Of a stretch of 64,000 nucleotides of DNA, positions 16,259-24,785 are shown in pieces. The translations under genes were made by a program, and so were the position numbers. The stretch is from Lentzea sp. NBRC 102530 (lineage in GTDB: Bacteria > Actinomycetota > Actinomycetes > Mycobacteriales > Pseudonocardiaceae): positions 1 through 64,000 of the forward strand of contig NZ_BSTF01000009.1 in NCBI RefSeq assembly GCF_030269365.1, in the 5' to 3' direction. Positions within the stretch are counted from its first letter, which is position 1. Each line of letters begins with the position of its first letter. The notes beneath the pieces are model-generated. The model was not told the DNA's origin and did no database searches. It worked only from the letters and a program-made list of their open reading frames with translations.

Positions 16259-17263
16259 ATGATCACTCCGCGGGAGCGCGTGCTGAACCGGGTGGCCGAT
16301 CACCTCGCCGGGCAGGGGCGTCCGCTGCGGGTGGCGGTGGACGGCATCACGGCGTCGGGCAAGACGACCTTCGCCCGCGAGCTGGCCGCCGCCGTCGCCG
16401 CTCGCGGACGGTCCGCCGCACACCTGTCGATGGACGGGTTCCACCACCCGCGCGCCGTCCGGCACCGCCTCGGGCGGGACTCGGCCGACGGGTACTACCG
16501 GGACGCCTACGACTTCGCGTCGTTCTCCCGGCTGGTGCTCGCGCCGCTCGGCCCCGGCGGCGACCGGCGGTACCGGACGCGGATCATCGACCTCCGGTCG
16601 GACATCCCGGTGGACGAGCCTGCCGTGCAGGCTGCGGACGACCTGGTGCTGGTGGTGGACGGCAGCTTCCTGCAGCGGGACCTGGAGTGGGACGAGGTCG
16701 TGTTCGTGGACACGCCGTTCGCCGTCGCGTTCGAGCGCGGCACCCGACGCGACGCCGACCTGCTGGGCGGGCTGGACAAGGCCGCGCGGGCGTTCGAAAC
16801 CCGATACCACGCGGCGAGCCGCCGCTACCTGGACGAGGTCGGGCCTGCCGCGCGGGCTTCCGTCGTGGTGGGCAACGCGGACGTCGCCCACCCGCTCCTG
16901 CACCGGATCGGCGGGCAGGCCGAAGCCGTGGTGAACCTGTTCTCGTACGGGACGCTGCAGACGCCGTCGGTGCAAATCGAACATTTCGGGCGAACGTTGG
17001 CGGGCAAGGAAGACGTGCTGCCTGGGTATCGACAGGACTGGGTGACGATCACCGACCCGGCCGTGGTCGCGGTCAGCGGGACGGACCGGCACCCGATCGT
17101 CCGGCACACCGGCGAGGCCGCGGACTTCGTCGCCGGGACGGTGCTGGAGGTGACGACCGCGGAACTGGCCGCGGCCGACCTCTACGAGGTGGACGACTAC
17201 CGGCGCGCACTGGCGCGGCTCGGGTCGAGCGTGGACGCCTGGGTCTACCTGGCGACGGACTGA
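16259..17263 (+). CDS. uridine-kinase-like P-loop protein fused to a gamma-glutamylcyclotransferase-like domain
   Basis: A 334-aa two-domain protein. Residues 1-220 are a uridine-kinase-like P-loop NTPase (Walker A GITASGKTT at 29-37, substrate loop SMDGFHHPRAVRHRLGRDS, VVDGSFLQRDLEWD). Residues 226-334 form an AIG2/GGCT-like fold (YGTLQ at 230-234, ending LYEVDDYRRALARLGSSVDAWVYLA). The ATG at 16259 lies 10 bases after the antiporter stop. Joining a nucleoside-type kinase to a GGCT barrel is unusual. A stand-alone relative of the kinase half lies at 56555-57184. The substrate of either half is unknown. Confidence 0.82.
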   Translation: MITPRERVLNRVADHLAGQGRPLRVAVDGITASGKTTFARELAAAVAARGRSAAHLSMDGFHHPRAVRHRLGRDSADGYYRDAYDFASFSRLVLAPLGPGGDRRYRTRIIDLRSDIPVDEPAVQAADDLVLVVDGSFLQRDLEWDEVVFVDTPFAVAFERGTRRDADLLGGLDKAARAFETRYHAASRRYLDEVGPAARASVVVGNADVAHPLLHRIGGQAEAVVNLFSYGTLQTPSVQIEHFGRTLAGKEDVLPGYRQDWVTITDPAVVAVSGTDRHPIVRHTGEAADFVAGTVLEVTTAELAAADLYEVDDYRRALARLGSSVDAWVYLATD

Positions 17264-17279
17264 CGGAAGGAATCCCGCC

Positions 17280-17846
17280 GTGCGGAAACTGGTCTACGGC
17301 ATGAACCTGAGCCTCGACGGCTACATCGCCACGCCCGACGGCGGTGTCAACTGGGGTGCGCCGAGCGACGAGCTGTTCGAGTGGTGGCTCGAACAGGAGC
17401 AGGCCGTCGAGACGTTCCTCTACGGGCGCCGGCTGTGGGAGACGATGAGCTCCTTCTGGCCGACCGGTGACGAGCAGCCGGGCGCCACTCCGGCGCAGAT
17501 CGCGTTCGCGCAGAACTGGCGGGACACGCCCAAGGTCGTGTTCTCCTCCACGATCGCCGACGAGACCCGCTGGAACACCCGCGTGGTGACCGGTGACGCG
17601 ATCGCCGAGATCACCCGGCTCAAGTCCGGCGACGGCGGGCCGTTGCGGGTCGGCGGCGCGACGCTGGCCGCCGCCGCCATGCGGGCCGGGCTGGTCGACG
17701 AGTTCGAGATCGTCACCCACCCGGTCCTGCTGGGCGGCGGCAAGTCGTTCTACACCACCCTCGACAGCTCCGTGCCGCTCGAACTGCTGGAGACGCGGAC
17801 CTTCTCCGGCGTGATCACGCTGAGCCGGTACTCGGTCGTCAGCTGA
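17280..17846 (+). CDS. RibD C-terminal/dihydrofolate-reductase-like protein
   Basis: A 188-aa protein with the fold of bacterial RibD-C reductases (KLVYGMNLSLDGYIATPDG, LYGRRLWETMSSFW, LRVGGATLAAAAMRAGLVDEFEIVTHPVLLGGG). The family binds NADPH. The physiological substrate of such stand-alone copies is mostly unknown. GTG 17280 is preceded by a weak GGAAGG. Its stop overlaps the convergent FAD monooxygenase gene by 8 bases. Confidence 0.85.
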   Translation: MRKLVYGMNLSLDGYIATPDGGVNWGAPSDELFEWWLEQEQAVETFLYGRRLWETMSSFWPTGDEQPGATPAQIAFAQNWRDTPKVVFSSTIADETRWNTRVVTGDAIAEITRLKSGDGGPLRVGGATLAAAAMRAGLVDEFEIVTHPVLLGGGKSFYTTLDSSVPLELLETRTFSGVITLSRYSVVS

Positions 17847-19416
17847 CCAGGGACAGGCCGCGGCGGACCGGCTGCGGCTCGGTGGCGGGCGTGGCCGAGG
17901 GGATCTCGACCTCCTCGCCGCCGATCTCGCGGGTGATCCACGCACCCGACTCCACCATGACCTTCAACGTGCGGGTGTCGAGGGCGTTGACGCGGCCGTA
18001 GTACCACTCGTCGGTGGCGAGCGGGCCCATCCGGTCGCCCATCCGCTTCTTGATCTCGATCACGCGCTCGAACAGCGTCTGCACGAGGGCGGCGCGGTCG
18101 CACGGGCCGTGCAGGCCGGCGCGGATGCGGTCCTCGATGCCGCGCGGGGTGCCCTCGGCGTCGGGCATGAGCATGGTGGTCCAGGCGCGCGACTTCTCGC
18201 GGTACTGCAGCTGCTGCATGATGCCCTCGTGCTGGGCGAAGTCGGCCGCGCGGAAGGGCTTGCCGTTCCAGCGCTTCTGCAGGTTCACGGCCAGCGAGAG
18301 CGCGCTCTTGAGGCCCGTGTTGAGGCCGCGACCCGGCCAGAAGTGCAGCGAGTTGGCGGCGTCGCCGAGCAGGAAGCCGAACGTGTTCGGCGCCAGCTGC
18401 GCGGTGAACTTCGACATCTGCTGCATGCCGAGCGTGAACGAGTTGATGCCGACGACGTCCGCGACACCCACGCCGAAGAAGCGCAGGCCGTCGAGGATCC
18501 GGGGCCACAGGTAGGAGAGCTTGTCGACGGACGGCTTGAACACCGCGCGGTGCTTGTCGCACACGAACCGGCCGTTGGTCGAAGGCCGCATGGTGCACCC
18601 GAACTTGCCGATGCACGACACCGGGCCGCTCTCGCCGAGCGCGACGATCTCGGACGCCTCCTCGGCGGTGAGGCGCATGTTGATGAAGCCGCCGCCCATC
18701 GAGTTGAACAGGAACCTGTTCTGCGCCACCGTCAACGGCACGGTGTGCTCGTCGGGGGACTTGGCGGTGACGCGGATGCCGAGCACGCGCTCGTCCAGCG
18801 GCGAACCGTCCACGGAGAACAGTTCCCGGCTGGGGGTGCCGAACTGGTCCTTGAACGCCTCGCGGGTGGCGGACCGGGCGCCGTCGGCGATGGCGAGGAC
18901 GTGCTGGCCGTCGAACTTCGCGGGCGGCGTGTAGGCGTCGGCGACGAGGTCGATGCCGTAGACGTCCTGCGCCATGTCGAGCAGCGCGTCCTCGATCCAG
19001 CGGATCTTGATGTTGCGCGGACGGCCCTTGGACGCCGGGGAGTCCGGGCCGAGCGGCCACATCTCGGAGAACTTGCCGGGCGCGAACAGCCGGTTCTGCA
19101 CGGCGAGGGGTAGCGCCGCCCAGACGTTGCTCTGCAGCGTCACGACCTGCTCGCGGCGGTTGTTGCCGTCCGACAGGCCCTTCCACACGACCCGGCTGCC
19201 CGCCTGCTTCCAGCGGCGGTCGTGCACCCGGACCTGGACCGCGTCGCCCAGCTGCGCCTTGAGGGTGCAGGCGAAGGCGAGACCGACCGGGCCGCCACCG
19301 GCCACGTCCACCCGCAGCGGGGCGTTGCGCCGCATCGGCGTCACGCGGCTGCCCTGCTTCGGCAGCAACAGCGTCGGGCCGCACTGGCCGATCATCACGG
19401 TCTTCTCGTCAGCCAT
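17839..19416 (-). CDS. FAD-dependent aromatic-type monooxygenase
   Basis: A 525-aa flavoprotein. The Rossmann motif VAGGGPVGLAFACTL lies near residue 40 after an N-terminal extension, and the second FAD motif LLGDAANSLHFWPGRGLNTG is present. It belongs broadly to the PHBH-fold monooxygenases, but the middle is divergent and I cannot name a substrate. ATG 19416 has GAGGGG upstream; a start at 19455 lacks one. It lies 59 bases downstream of the DUF397 gene and may share its transcript. Confidence 0.8.
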   Translation of the reverse strand: MADEKTVMIGQCGPTLLLPKQGSRVTPMRRNAPLRVDVAGGGPVGLAFACTLKAQLGDAVQVRVHDRRWKQAGSRVVWKGLSDGNNRREQVVTLQSNVWAALPLAVQNRLFAPGKFSEMWPLGPDSPASKGRPRNIKIRWIEDALLDMAQDVYGIDLVADAYTPPAKFDGQHVLAIADGARSATREAFKDQFGTPSRELFSVDGSPLDERVLGIRVTAKSPDEHTVPLTVAQNRFLFNSMGGGFINMRLTAEEASEIVALGESGPVSCIGKFGCTMRPSTNGRFVCDKHRAVFKPSVDKLSYLWPRILDGLRFFGVGVADVVGINSFTLGMQQMSKFTAQLAPNTFGFLLGDAANSLHFWPGRGLNTGLKSALSLAVNLQKRWNGKPFRAADFAQHEGIMQQLQYREKSRAWTTMLMPDAEGTPRGIEDRIRAGLHGPCDRAALVQTLFERVIEIKKRMGDRMGPLATDEWYYGRVNALDTRTLKVMVESGAWITREIGGEEVEIPSATPATEPQPVRRGLSLVS

Positions 19417-19475
19417 GGCCCTGTCCCCTCGTTCCCCGTTCGACAGCGAGTACACGTGTCGGACGGAGCAACGGT

Positions 19476-19649
19476 TCAGGGAGTTTTGAGGAAAATTTCC
19501 CAGGCGGCCGAACCGAAGGTCAGGACAGGTCCGGACGGGTTCTTCGAGTCACGGACCAGAGCCCCCGACGACAGCGACACCTCGACGCAGTCACCGTCCT
19601 CCGTAGCACCGCTGTAGCTGCTCTTACGCCAAACGCGTTCCTGCTGCAT
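19476..19649 (-). CDS. DUF397 small protein
   Basis: A 57-aa protein with the DUF397 hallmarks VWRKSSYSG, DCVEV and VRDSKNPSGPVLTF. In actinomycetes such proteins are encoded beside XRE/DUF5753 regulators and modulate them, often in development or antibiotic control. The start at 19649 overlaps the regulator's 3' end by 26 bases. Confidence 0.9.
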   Translation of the reverse strand: MQQERVWRKSSYSGATEDGDCVEVSLSSGALVRDSKNPSGPVLTFGSAAWEIFLKTP

Positions 19650-20472
19650 CGAAGTCCTCTCGCGGTCGGCCGACGTACTCCGCCAGCTTGCTCCGCGATT
19701 GTTCCTCATCCAAGGCAACCTCAGCCAAACGGTCGAACAGCAGACGAGCCCTCACGATCGCAGCAGGATCCTGCACGAACACGTTCACGAGGTCGCCCTC
19801 GATGAACGCCACTGGCATCGCCTTCTCGAACTCCCACAGCGTGCATCCCGAGGCCACCACCGGCGCATCGGCGGGCACGACTCGAACCAGGTGCACGTTG
19901 AACAGCAGTCGCGCGTACTGGTCTTCCATGACACGAGGACCACCCACCTGCGTCTCCAGCGCGTGTTCGTGGATGTAGAAGAGGCACTTCGGCCGGTTGT
20001 GGCGCCGAAGGATCGACTGGCGGTCGGTCCGAGACTGCACCAATGCCGGGATTCTCTCTTCGGTGACGAACCCGCCCATCCGGTAGAGCGCGTCCGTGTA
20101 CTCAGGGGTCTGCAGGAGCCCGGTGAGCGACTGCGGGTCGTACCGCATGATCGTCTTGGCCGTGGACTCCGCCATCGCCAGCGCGCGGAGGTTGTCCGGC
20201 ACCAGAACGATGTACTCGTCGAACGCACGGCTGAAGCGGCGCTTGAAGTCCTCGAAGAAGTCGATGTCCTTGCCCAGCATGGAGAGGTACTGGACGAGGT
20301 CGATCTCGCTGGGGCGGTACTTGCCGTTCTCCAGGGTGGAGACCTTGCTCGGGTCCCAGCCCAGCTTGAGGGCGAACGCGGCGCCGGTGAGATCGGTGGA
20401 CTTCTCGCGCACTTTGCGGAGTTCTTCGCCCAGGTCCCTGCTGTACGCGGTGGACGGAGTGCTGGTGGCCAT
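19624..20472 (-). CDS. XRE family regulator with DUF5753 domain
   Basis: A 282-aa protein. Its helix-turn-helix (about residues 12-65, TGAAFALKLGWDPSKVSTLENGKYRPS) is followed by a DUF5753 domain (about 95-275, LTGLLQTPEYTDALYRMGG and ASGCTLWEFEKAMPVAFIE). This is the classical partner of DUF397 proteins, of the WhiJ/AbaA-like type. It is coupled to the DUF397 gene by overlap. A palindrome lies 17 bases upstream of its ATG. Confidence 0.92.
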   Translation of the reverse strand: MATSTPSTAYSRDLGEELRKVREKSTDLTGAAFALKLGWDPSKVSTLENGKYRPSEIDLVQYLSMLGKDIDFFEDFKRRFSRAFDEYIVLVPDNLRALAMAESTAKTIMRYDPQSLTGLLQTPEYTDALYRMGGFVTEERIPALVQSRTDRQSILRRHNRPKCLFYIHEHALETQVGGPRVMEDQYARLLFNVHLVRVVPADAPVVASGCTLWEFEKAMPVAFIEGDLVNVFVQDPAAIVRARLLFDRLAEVALDEEQSRSKLAEYVGRPREDFDAAGTRLA

Positions 20473-20488
20473 AAGCCCGACCGTAGGG

Positions 20489-20505
20489 GTTGCTCGAAAA
20501 GCAAC
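20489..20505. promoter_or_regulatory. palindrome upstream of the XRE/DUF397 pair
   Basis: GTTGCT-CGAAA-AGCAAC, 6-base perfect arms, lies between the divergent XRE gene and the export operon starting at 20604. It is a plausible autoregulatory site of the XRE protein, and because of its position it could also affect the export operon. Confidence 0.5.
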
Positions 20506-20603
20506 AAGGTGCTCATTCGGGTGAAAACGGTCGGGCTGATCTTCAGCTCGCTGCCAGGAAACTCGCAGCCCGGACACAGCTTGGCGGACGACGATCCCGA
20601 GCC

Positions 20604-21731
20604 ATGACTCGACGTCGCAGATCCTTGGTGATCAACGGACTGCTGGTGGTGGTGCTCCTCGGTGCCGGTGTCGCCGGTTACCTGGTGTTCTTCGGTTCCT
20701 CCGGCAATGCGCAGTCCACCACCTCCGCCCGCACGGCCGCTGCCGCCACCCGTGACGTCAGCGAGGTGGTGACGGCGTCCGGGACGGTGCAGAGCTCCTA
20801 CAGCGCCGCGGCCTCGTTCGGCGCGAGCGGCACGGTCACCGAGATCAACGTCAAGGTCGGCGACGTGGTGACGAAGGGCCAGCAGCTCGCGAAGCTCGAC
20901 CCGACGCAGGCGCAGCTCCAGGTCGACATCGCGCAGGGCAACCTGAACGCGGCCCTGGAGAAGGGCACGGGCACCACCGCGTTGCTGACCGCGTACCGGC
21001 AGACGCAGCTCGCGCTCCAGCAGGCCAAGGACAACCTGGCCGCGACCGTGCTCACGGCGCCCGGTGACGGCACGATCACCTCCGTCACGGGAGCGATCGG
21101 GCAGAAGGTCGGCAGCGGCAGCACGTCCAACAGCAGTTCGAGCGGCACCACGAGCACCACCACGACCACCTCCGGGTTCGTGGTCGTCACGGACCTGAAG
21201 AACCTGGTGGTGAAGGCGAACGTCTCCGAGTCCGACGTCAGCTTGCTCAAGGCCGACCAGGCCGCGACCGTCACCGTGAACGCGATGGCGGGCACGCCGA
21301 TCCAGGCCAAGGTCACCACCGTCGACCTCACCCCCACCACCGCGAACAACGTCGTGCAGTACGGCGTGAGCCTGGCGCTCACCCAGCCGCCCGCCGAGCT
21401 GAAGCCGGGCCAGTCGGCGAGCGTGGAGGTCACCGTGGCCTCGGCGACCGGGGTGCTCGCGGTGCCCGCGGCGGCCGTGCAGACCGTGAACGGCGCGAGT
21501 TCGGTGGCGGTGCTGCAGAACGGTGCCGAGACGCGCAAGACCGTCGAGATCGGCGTGCGCGGCGACCAGTACGTGGAGATCAAGTCCGGCCTGACCGCCG
21601 GCGAGGAGGTGGTGCTCCCGCAGGTGAGCACCTCCAACAACACGAACCGCCAGCAGCAGGGCACCGGGCAGTTCCCCGGCACCGGTGGCGGCAACCGCAA
21701 CGGCGGCGGGTTCACCGGGACCGGTCGATGA
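20604..21731 (+). CDS. MacA/HlyD-type membrane fusion protein
   Basis: A 375-aa adaptor with one N-terminal membrane anchor (VINGLLVVVLLGAGVAGYLVFF), then a biotinyl-lipoyl-like hairpin (VTEINVKVGDVVTKGQQLAKLD) and beta-barrel domains. A Ser/Thr/Gly-rich linker interrupts the middle and the C-terminus is Gly/Asn/Gln-rich (GTGQFPGTGGGNRNGGG). In Gram-positives such proteins link MacB-like exporters to the envelope. Its stop overlaps the ATPase start as ATGA. It is the first gene of a six-gene operon. Confidence 0.9.
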   Translation: MTRRRRSLVINGLLVVVLLGAGVAGYLVFFGSSGNAQSTTSARTAAAATRDVSEVVTASGTVQSSYSAAASFGASGTVTEINVKVGDVVTKGQQLAKLDPTQAQLQVDIAQGNLNAALEKGTGTTALLTAYRQTQLALQQAKDNLAATVLTAPGDGTITSVTGAIGQKVGSGSTSNSSSSGTTSTTTTTSGFVVVTDLKNLVVKANVSESDVSLLKADQAATVTVNAMAGTPIQAKVTTVDLTPTTANNVVQYGVSLALTQPPAELKPGQSASVEVTVASATGVLAVPAAAVQTVNGASSVAVLQNGAETRKTVEIGVRGDQYVEIKSGLTAGEEVVLPQVSTSNNTNRQQQGTGQFPGTGGGNRNGGGFTGTGR

Positions 21732-22408
21732 GCCCGGTCATCGAGGTCCGCGACCTCCGCAAGACCTACGGCGCGGGCGACACGGCCGTGCACGCGTTGC
21801 GGGGCCTCGACCTGACCGTGGAGAAGGGCGAGTACCTCGCGATCATGGGCGCGTCGGGGTCGGGCAAGTCGACGTTGCTGAACATCCTCGGGTGCCTCGA
21901 CGTGGCGTCGTCCGGCCAGTACCTGCTGGACGGCATCGACACGGGCGAGTTCGACGAGGAGCAGCTCTCGTTGCTGCGCAACAGGAAGATCGGGTTCGTC
22001 TTCCAGTCGTTCAACCTGGTGCCGCGCACGACGGCACTCGCGAACGTCGAACTCCCGCTGGTGTACGCGGGAGTTCGGCGTGCCCAACGTCGGGAACGGG
22101 CGTTGGCGGCGCTCGACCTCGTCGGTCTGAAGGACCGCGTGCACCACCGGCCGAACGAGCTTTCCGGTGGCCAGCAACAACGTGTGGCGATCGCGCGGGC
22201 GCTGGTGACGTCGCCGGCGATCGTGCTGGCCGACGAACCGACCGGCAACCTCGACACCGAGTCGAGCCGCGACGTCCTCGGCATCCTCGACCGGCTCAAC
22301 GCGAGCGGGCGGACGGTCGTGCTGATCACGCACGAGGACGAGGTCGCCGCGCACGCCATGCGCACGGTCCGCGTCGTCGACGGCCGGGTCGCGGGGGTGC
22401 TGGTGTGA
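21728..22408 (+). CDS. MacB-type ABC exporter ATPase
   Basis: A 226-aa ATPase with Walker A GASGSGKST, the LolD/MacB-like Q-loop FVFQSFNLVPRTTALANVELPL, signature LSGGQQQRVAIARAL and Walker B IVLADEPTGNLDT. It pairs with the FtsX-like permease that follows (GTGA overlap). The complex is expected to act by mechanotransmission on envelope substrates such as antimicrobial peptides or lipids. Confidence 0.93.
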   Translation: MSPVIEVRDLRKTYGAGDTAVHALRGLDLTVEKGEYLAIMGASGSGKSTLLNILGCLDVASSGQYLLDGIDTGEFDEEQLSLLRNRKIGFVFQSFNLVPRTTALANVELPLVYAGVRRAQRRERALAALDLVGLKDRVHHRPNELSGGQQQRVAIARALVTSPAIVLADEPTGNLDTESSRDVLGILDRLNASGRTVVLITHEDEVAAHAMRTVRVVDGRVAGVLV

Positions 22409-23595
22409 GGATCTTCGAGATCGCCGCGTTCGCCGTGCGCGGCCTGACCGCCAACAAGATGCGGTCCGGGCTCACCACGCTCGGCATCCTGATCGGTGTC
22501 GCGTCGGTGATCATGCTGATCGCGGTCGGCAACGGCGCGTCGAGCGCGGTGGAGCAGAGCATCTCCGGGCTCGGCACGAACATCCTGACGATCAGCCCGC
22601 AGCGCGCCCAGCCCGGCGGCACCGCGAAACCGCTGACCGCGGCCGACGCGGCCGCGCTGGTCGGCCCGGACTCCCCCGACGTCAAGTACGCCTCGCCGGT
22701 GGTCTCCGCGCAGGCGACGGCCGCGTACGGCGACACGACGCACGACGTCGGGCAGTTCATCGGCTCCGACCCCCAGTACTTCAGCACCACGAACAGCGCG
22801 GTCGCGTCCGGGAACCTGTTCTCCGCCAACGACGTGCAGCAGGCGCGCAAGGTCGTCGTGATCGGCTCGACGGTCGCGACGCAGCTCTTCCCCGGCACCG
22901 ATCCGGTCGGGAAGCCGATGCTGGTCAACAACATCCCGTTCACCGTCGTGGGCGTGCTGGCGGCCAAGGGGTCCAGCGGGTTGCAGGACGCGGACGACGT
23001 CGCGGTGGCTCCTCTGACCACCACGCAGAACGCGCTGACCGGGTACGGCAGCCTCACCCAGATCGTGGTGCAGGCGCAGTCCGCGGACGCGTTGCCGAAC
23101 GCGCAGGCCCAGGTGACGACGATCCTCAACGGGCGGCACAAGGTCACCGACACCGCCGACTACCGGATCCTCAGCCAGGACCAGCTGCTGACCGCGCGCA
23201 CGGCGACCACCGAGACGTTCACGGTGCTGCTGGCGTCGGTGGCGGCGATCTCGTTGCTGGTGGGCGGGATCGGCATCACGAACATCATGCTGGTGACCGT
23301 CACCGAGCGGATCCGCGAGATCGGCATCCGCAAGGCCGTGGGCGCCCCCCGTTCCTCGATCCTCGGGCAGTTCCTGATCGAGGCGACGCTGCTGAGCCTG
23401 TTCGGCGGCTTTCTGGGGGTGGCGGCGGGGGTGATCGGCAGCCAGTTCACCATCGCCGGCATCCAGCCCGTGATCGTCCCGTCGTCCGTGCTGCTCGCGT
23501 TCGCCGTCTCGGCGTTGATCGGCCTGTTCTTCGGCAGCTACCCCGCCTCCCGCGCGGCGAAGCTCCGTCCCATCGAAGCTCTCCGGCACGAATAA
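22405..23595 (+). CDS. MacB/FtsX-type ABC exporter permease
   Basis: A 396-aa permease with one helix near residues 25-45 (LTTLGILIGVASVIMLIAVG), a MacB periplasmic core domain (about 50-270) and three C-terminal helices (about 280-385; GIGITNIMLVTVTERIREIGIRKAVGA). GTG 22405 overlaps the ATPase stop. Together with the adaptor and ATPase this is a complete tripartite-like exporter without an outer-membrane channel, as expected for a Gram-positive. Confidence 0.93.
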   Translation: MRIFEIAAFAVRGLTANKMRSGLTTLGILIGVASVIMLIAVGNGASSAVEQSISGLGTNILTISPQRAQPGGTAKPLTAADAAALVGPDSPDVKYASPVVSAQATAAYGDTTHDVGQFIGSDPQYFSTTNSAVASGNLFSANDVQQARKVVVIGSTVATQLFPGTDPVGKPMLVNNIPFTVVGVLAAKGSSGLQDADDVAVAPLTTTQNALTGYGSLTQIVVQAQSADALPNAQAQVTTILNGRHKVTDTADYRILSQDQLLTARTATTETFTVLLASVAAISLLVGGIGITNIMLVTVTERIREIGIRKAVGAPRSSILGQFLIEATLLSLFGGFLGVAAGVIGSQFTIAGIQPVIVPSSVLLAFAVSALIGLFFGSYPASRAAKLRPIEALRHE

Positions 23596-23607
23596 GGAGT
23601 TTCCGCT

Positions 23608-24096
23608 GTGACCAACCCACTCGACCAGCCGCTGGAGCACGACCTCTCGGCGGAGCTGAAGGAACGCAAGGCAGGCGTCGGCAAGACCACGGTGATCCTC
23701 GGCGTCGCGGTGCTCGCGATCGTCGCGTTCGTCGGCGGTGTGTTCGTGCAGAAGTCCTTCGGCGCCGGCGAAACGCCCACCCGCCAGAACGCGGCCGGGC
23801 GCCAGTTCCCCGGCGGGGGCACTCCCCCGTCGGGCACCAACCGGCAGGGCGGCGGGCAGTTCGGGCGCGGCACCATCGGCACGATCGACCACGTCGACGG
23901 CACGACCGTCTACGTGAAGACGCAGAACGGCCAGGTCGTCAAGGTGTCCACTTCGGACTCCACGAAGGTCGAGATCTTCTCCGAGGGCAAGCTCTCCGAC
24001 CTGAAGGCCGGTCAGCAGGTCGTCGTGCAGGGCCAGGCGGGCTCCGACGGCACGGTGAACGGCCAGACGATCACCCAGCGCCCGGCCACCGGCTGA
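23608..24096 (+). CDS. membrane-anchored DUF5666-like protein
   Basis: A 162-aa protein with a cytosolic N-terminus (1-25), one helix (about 26-48, TVILGVAVLAIVAFVGGVFV), a Gly/Gln/Pro-rich linker, and a C-terminal small beta domain (about 90-155, GTIDHVDGTTVYVKTQNGQVVKV) of the DUF5666 type. It probably faces outside. It lies between the exporter and its two-component system, so it may be an accessory or sensor subunit (inference). GTG start; its stop overlaps the next ATG. Confidence 0.78.
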   Translation: MTNPLDQPLEHDLSAELKERKAGVGKTTVILGVAVLAIVAFVGGVFVQKSFGAGETPTRQNAAGRQFPGGGTPPSGTNRQGGGQFGRGTIGTIDHVDGTTVYVKTQNGQVVKVSTSDSTKVEIFSEGKLSDLKAGQQVVVQGQAGSDGTVNGQTITQRPATG

Positions 24097-24785
24097 TGCG
24101 GGATTCCCGGGTGGAACGGGGCCGGTTGCTCGTCGTCGAGGACGAGCCCGCCATCCGCGAACTGCTGTGCGCCAGCCTGCGGTTCGCGGGGTTCACCGTG
24201 GCGAGCGCGGCGACCGGTACCGAGGCGTTGACGGCGGCCCGTTCGGAGCTGCCGGACCTGGTGCTGCTGGACGTGATGCTGCCCGACCGGGACGGGTTCG
24301 AGGTGGTGCGGCGGCTGCGTTCGGACGGCGTTCGCGTGCCGGTGCTGTACCTGACCGCGCGCGACGGCGCGGATGACCGGATCACCGGGCTGACGATCGG
24401 CGGCGACGGCTACATCACCAAGCCGTTCAGCCTGGAGGAGGTCATCGCCCGCGTGACGGCCGTGCTGCGCCGTACCCGTCCCGGCTCCGCAGAGCTCCTG
24501 ACCTGCGGTGACCTGTCGCTCGACGTCGACAGCCACGTGGTGCGGCGCGGCCCGCGGGTCGTGGAGCTCTCGCCGACGGAGTTCCGGCTGCTGCACTACC
24601 TGATGCGCAACAGCGGACGCGTGCTGTCGAAGACGCAGATCCTGGACCAGGTGTGGTCGCACGACTTCGACGGTGACGTCGGCGTGGTCGAGTCGTACAT
24701 CTCCTACCTGCGGCGCAAGGTGGACTCCGGCGAGCCGCGGTTGATCCACACCGTGCGCGGCCTGGGGTACATGATCCGCCCATGA
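24096..24785 (+). CDS. OmpR-family response regulator
   Basis: A 229-aa regulator. The receiver has the acidic pocket VVEDE, phospho-acceptor Asp59 (LVLLDVMLPDRDG) and Lys in ITKPF. The usual GADDY before that Lys is GGDGY here. The C-terminal winged helix (about 130-227) ends TVRGLGYMIRP. It overlaps the DUF5666 gene by one base and the kinase gene by ATGA. It likely controls the exporter operon in response to its kinase. Confidence 0.93.
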   Translation: MRDSRVERGRLLVVEDEPAIRELLCASLRFAGFTVASAATGTEALTAARSELPDLVLLDVMLPDRDGFEVVRRLRSDGVRVPVLYLTARDGADDRITGLTIGGDGYITKPFSLEEVIARVTAVLRRTRPGSAELLTCGDLSLDVDSHVVRRGPRVVELSPTEFRLLHYLMRNSGRVLSKTQILDQVWSHDFDGDVGVVESYISYLRRKVDSGEPRLIHTVRGLGYMIRP

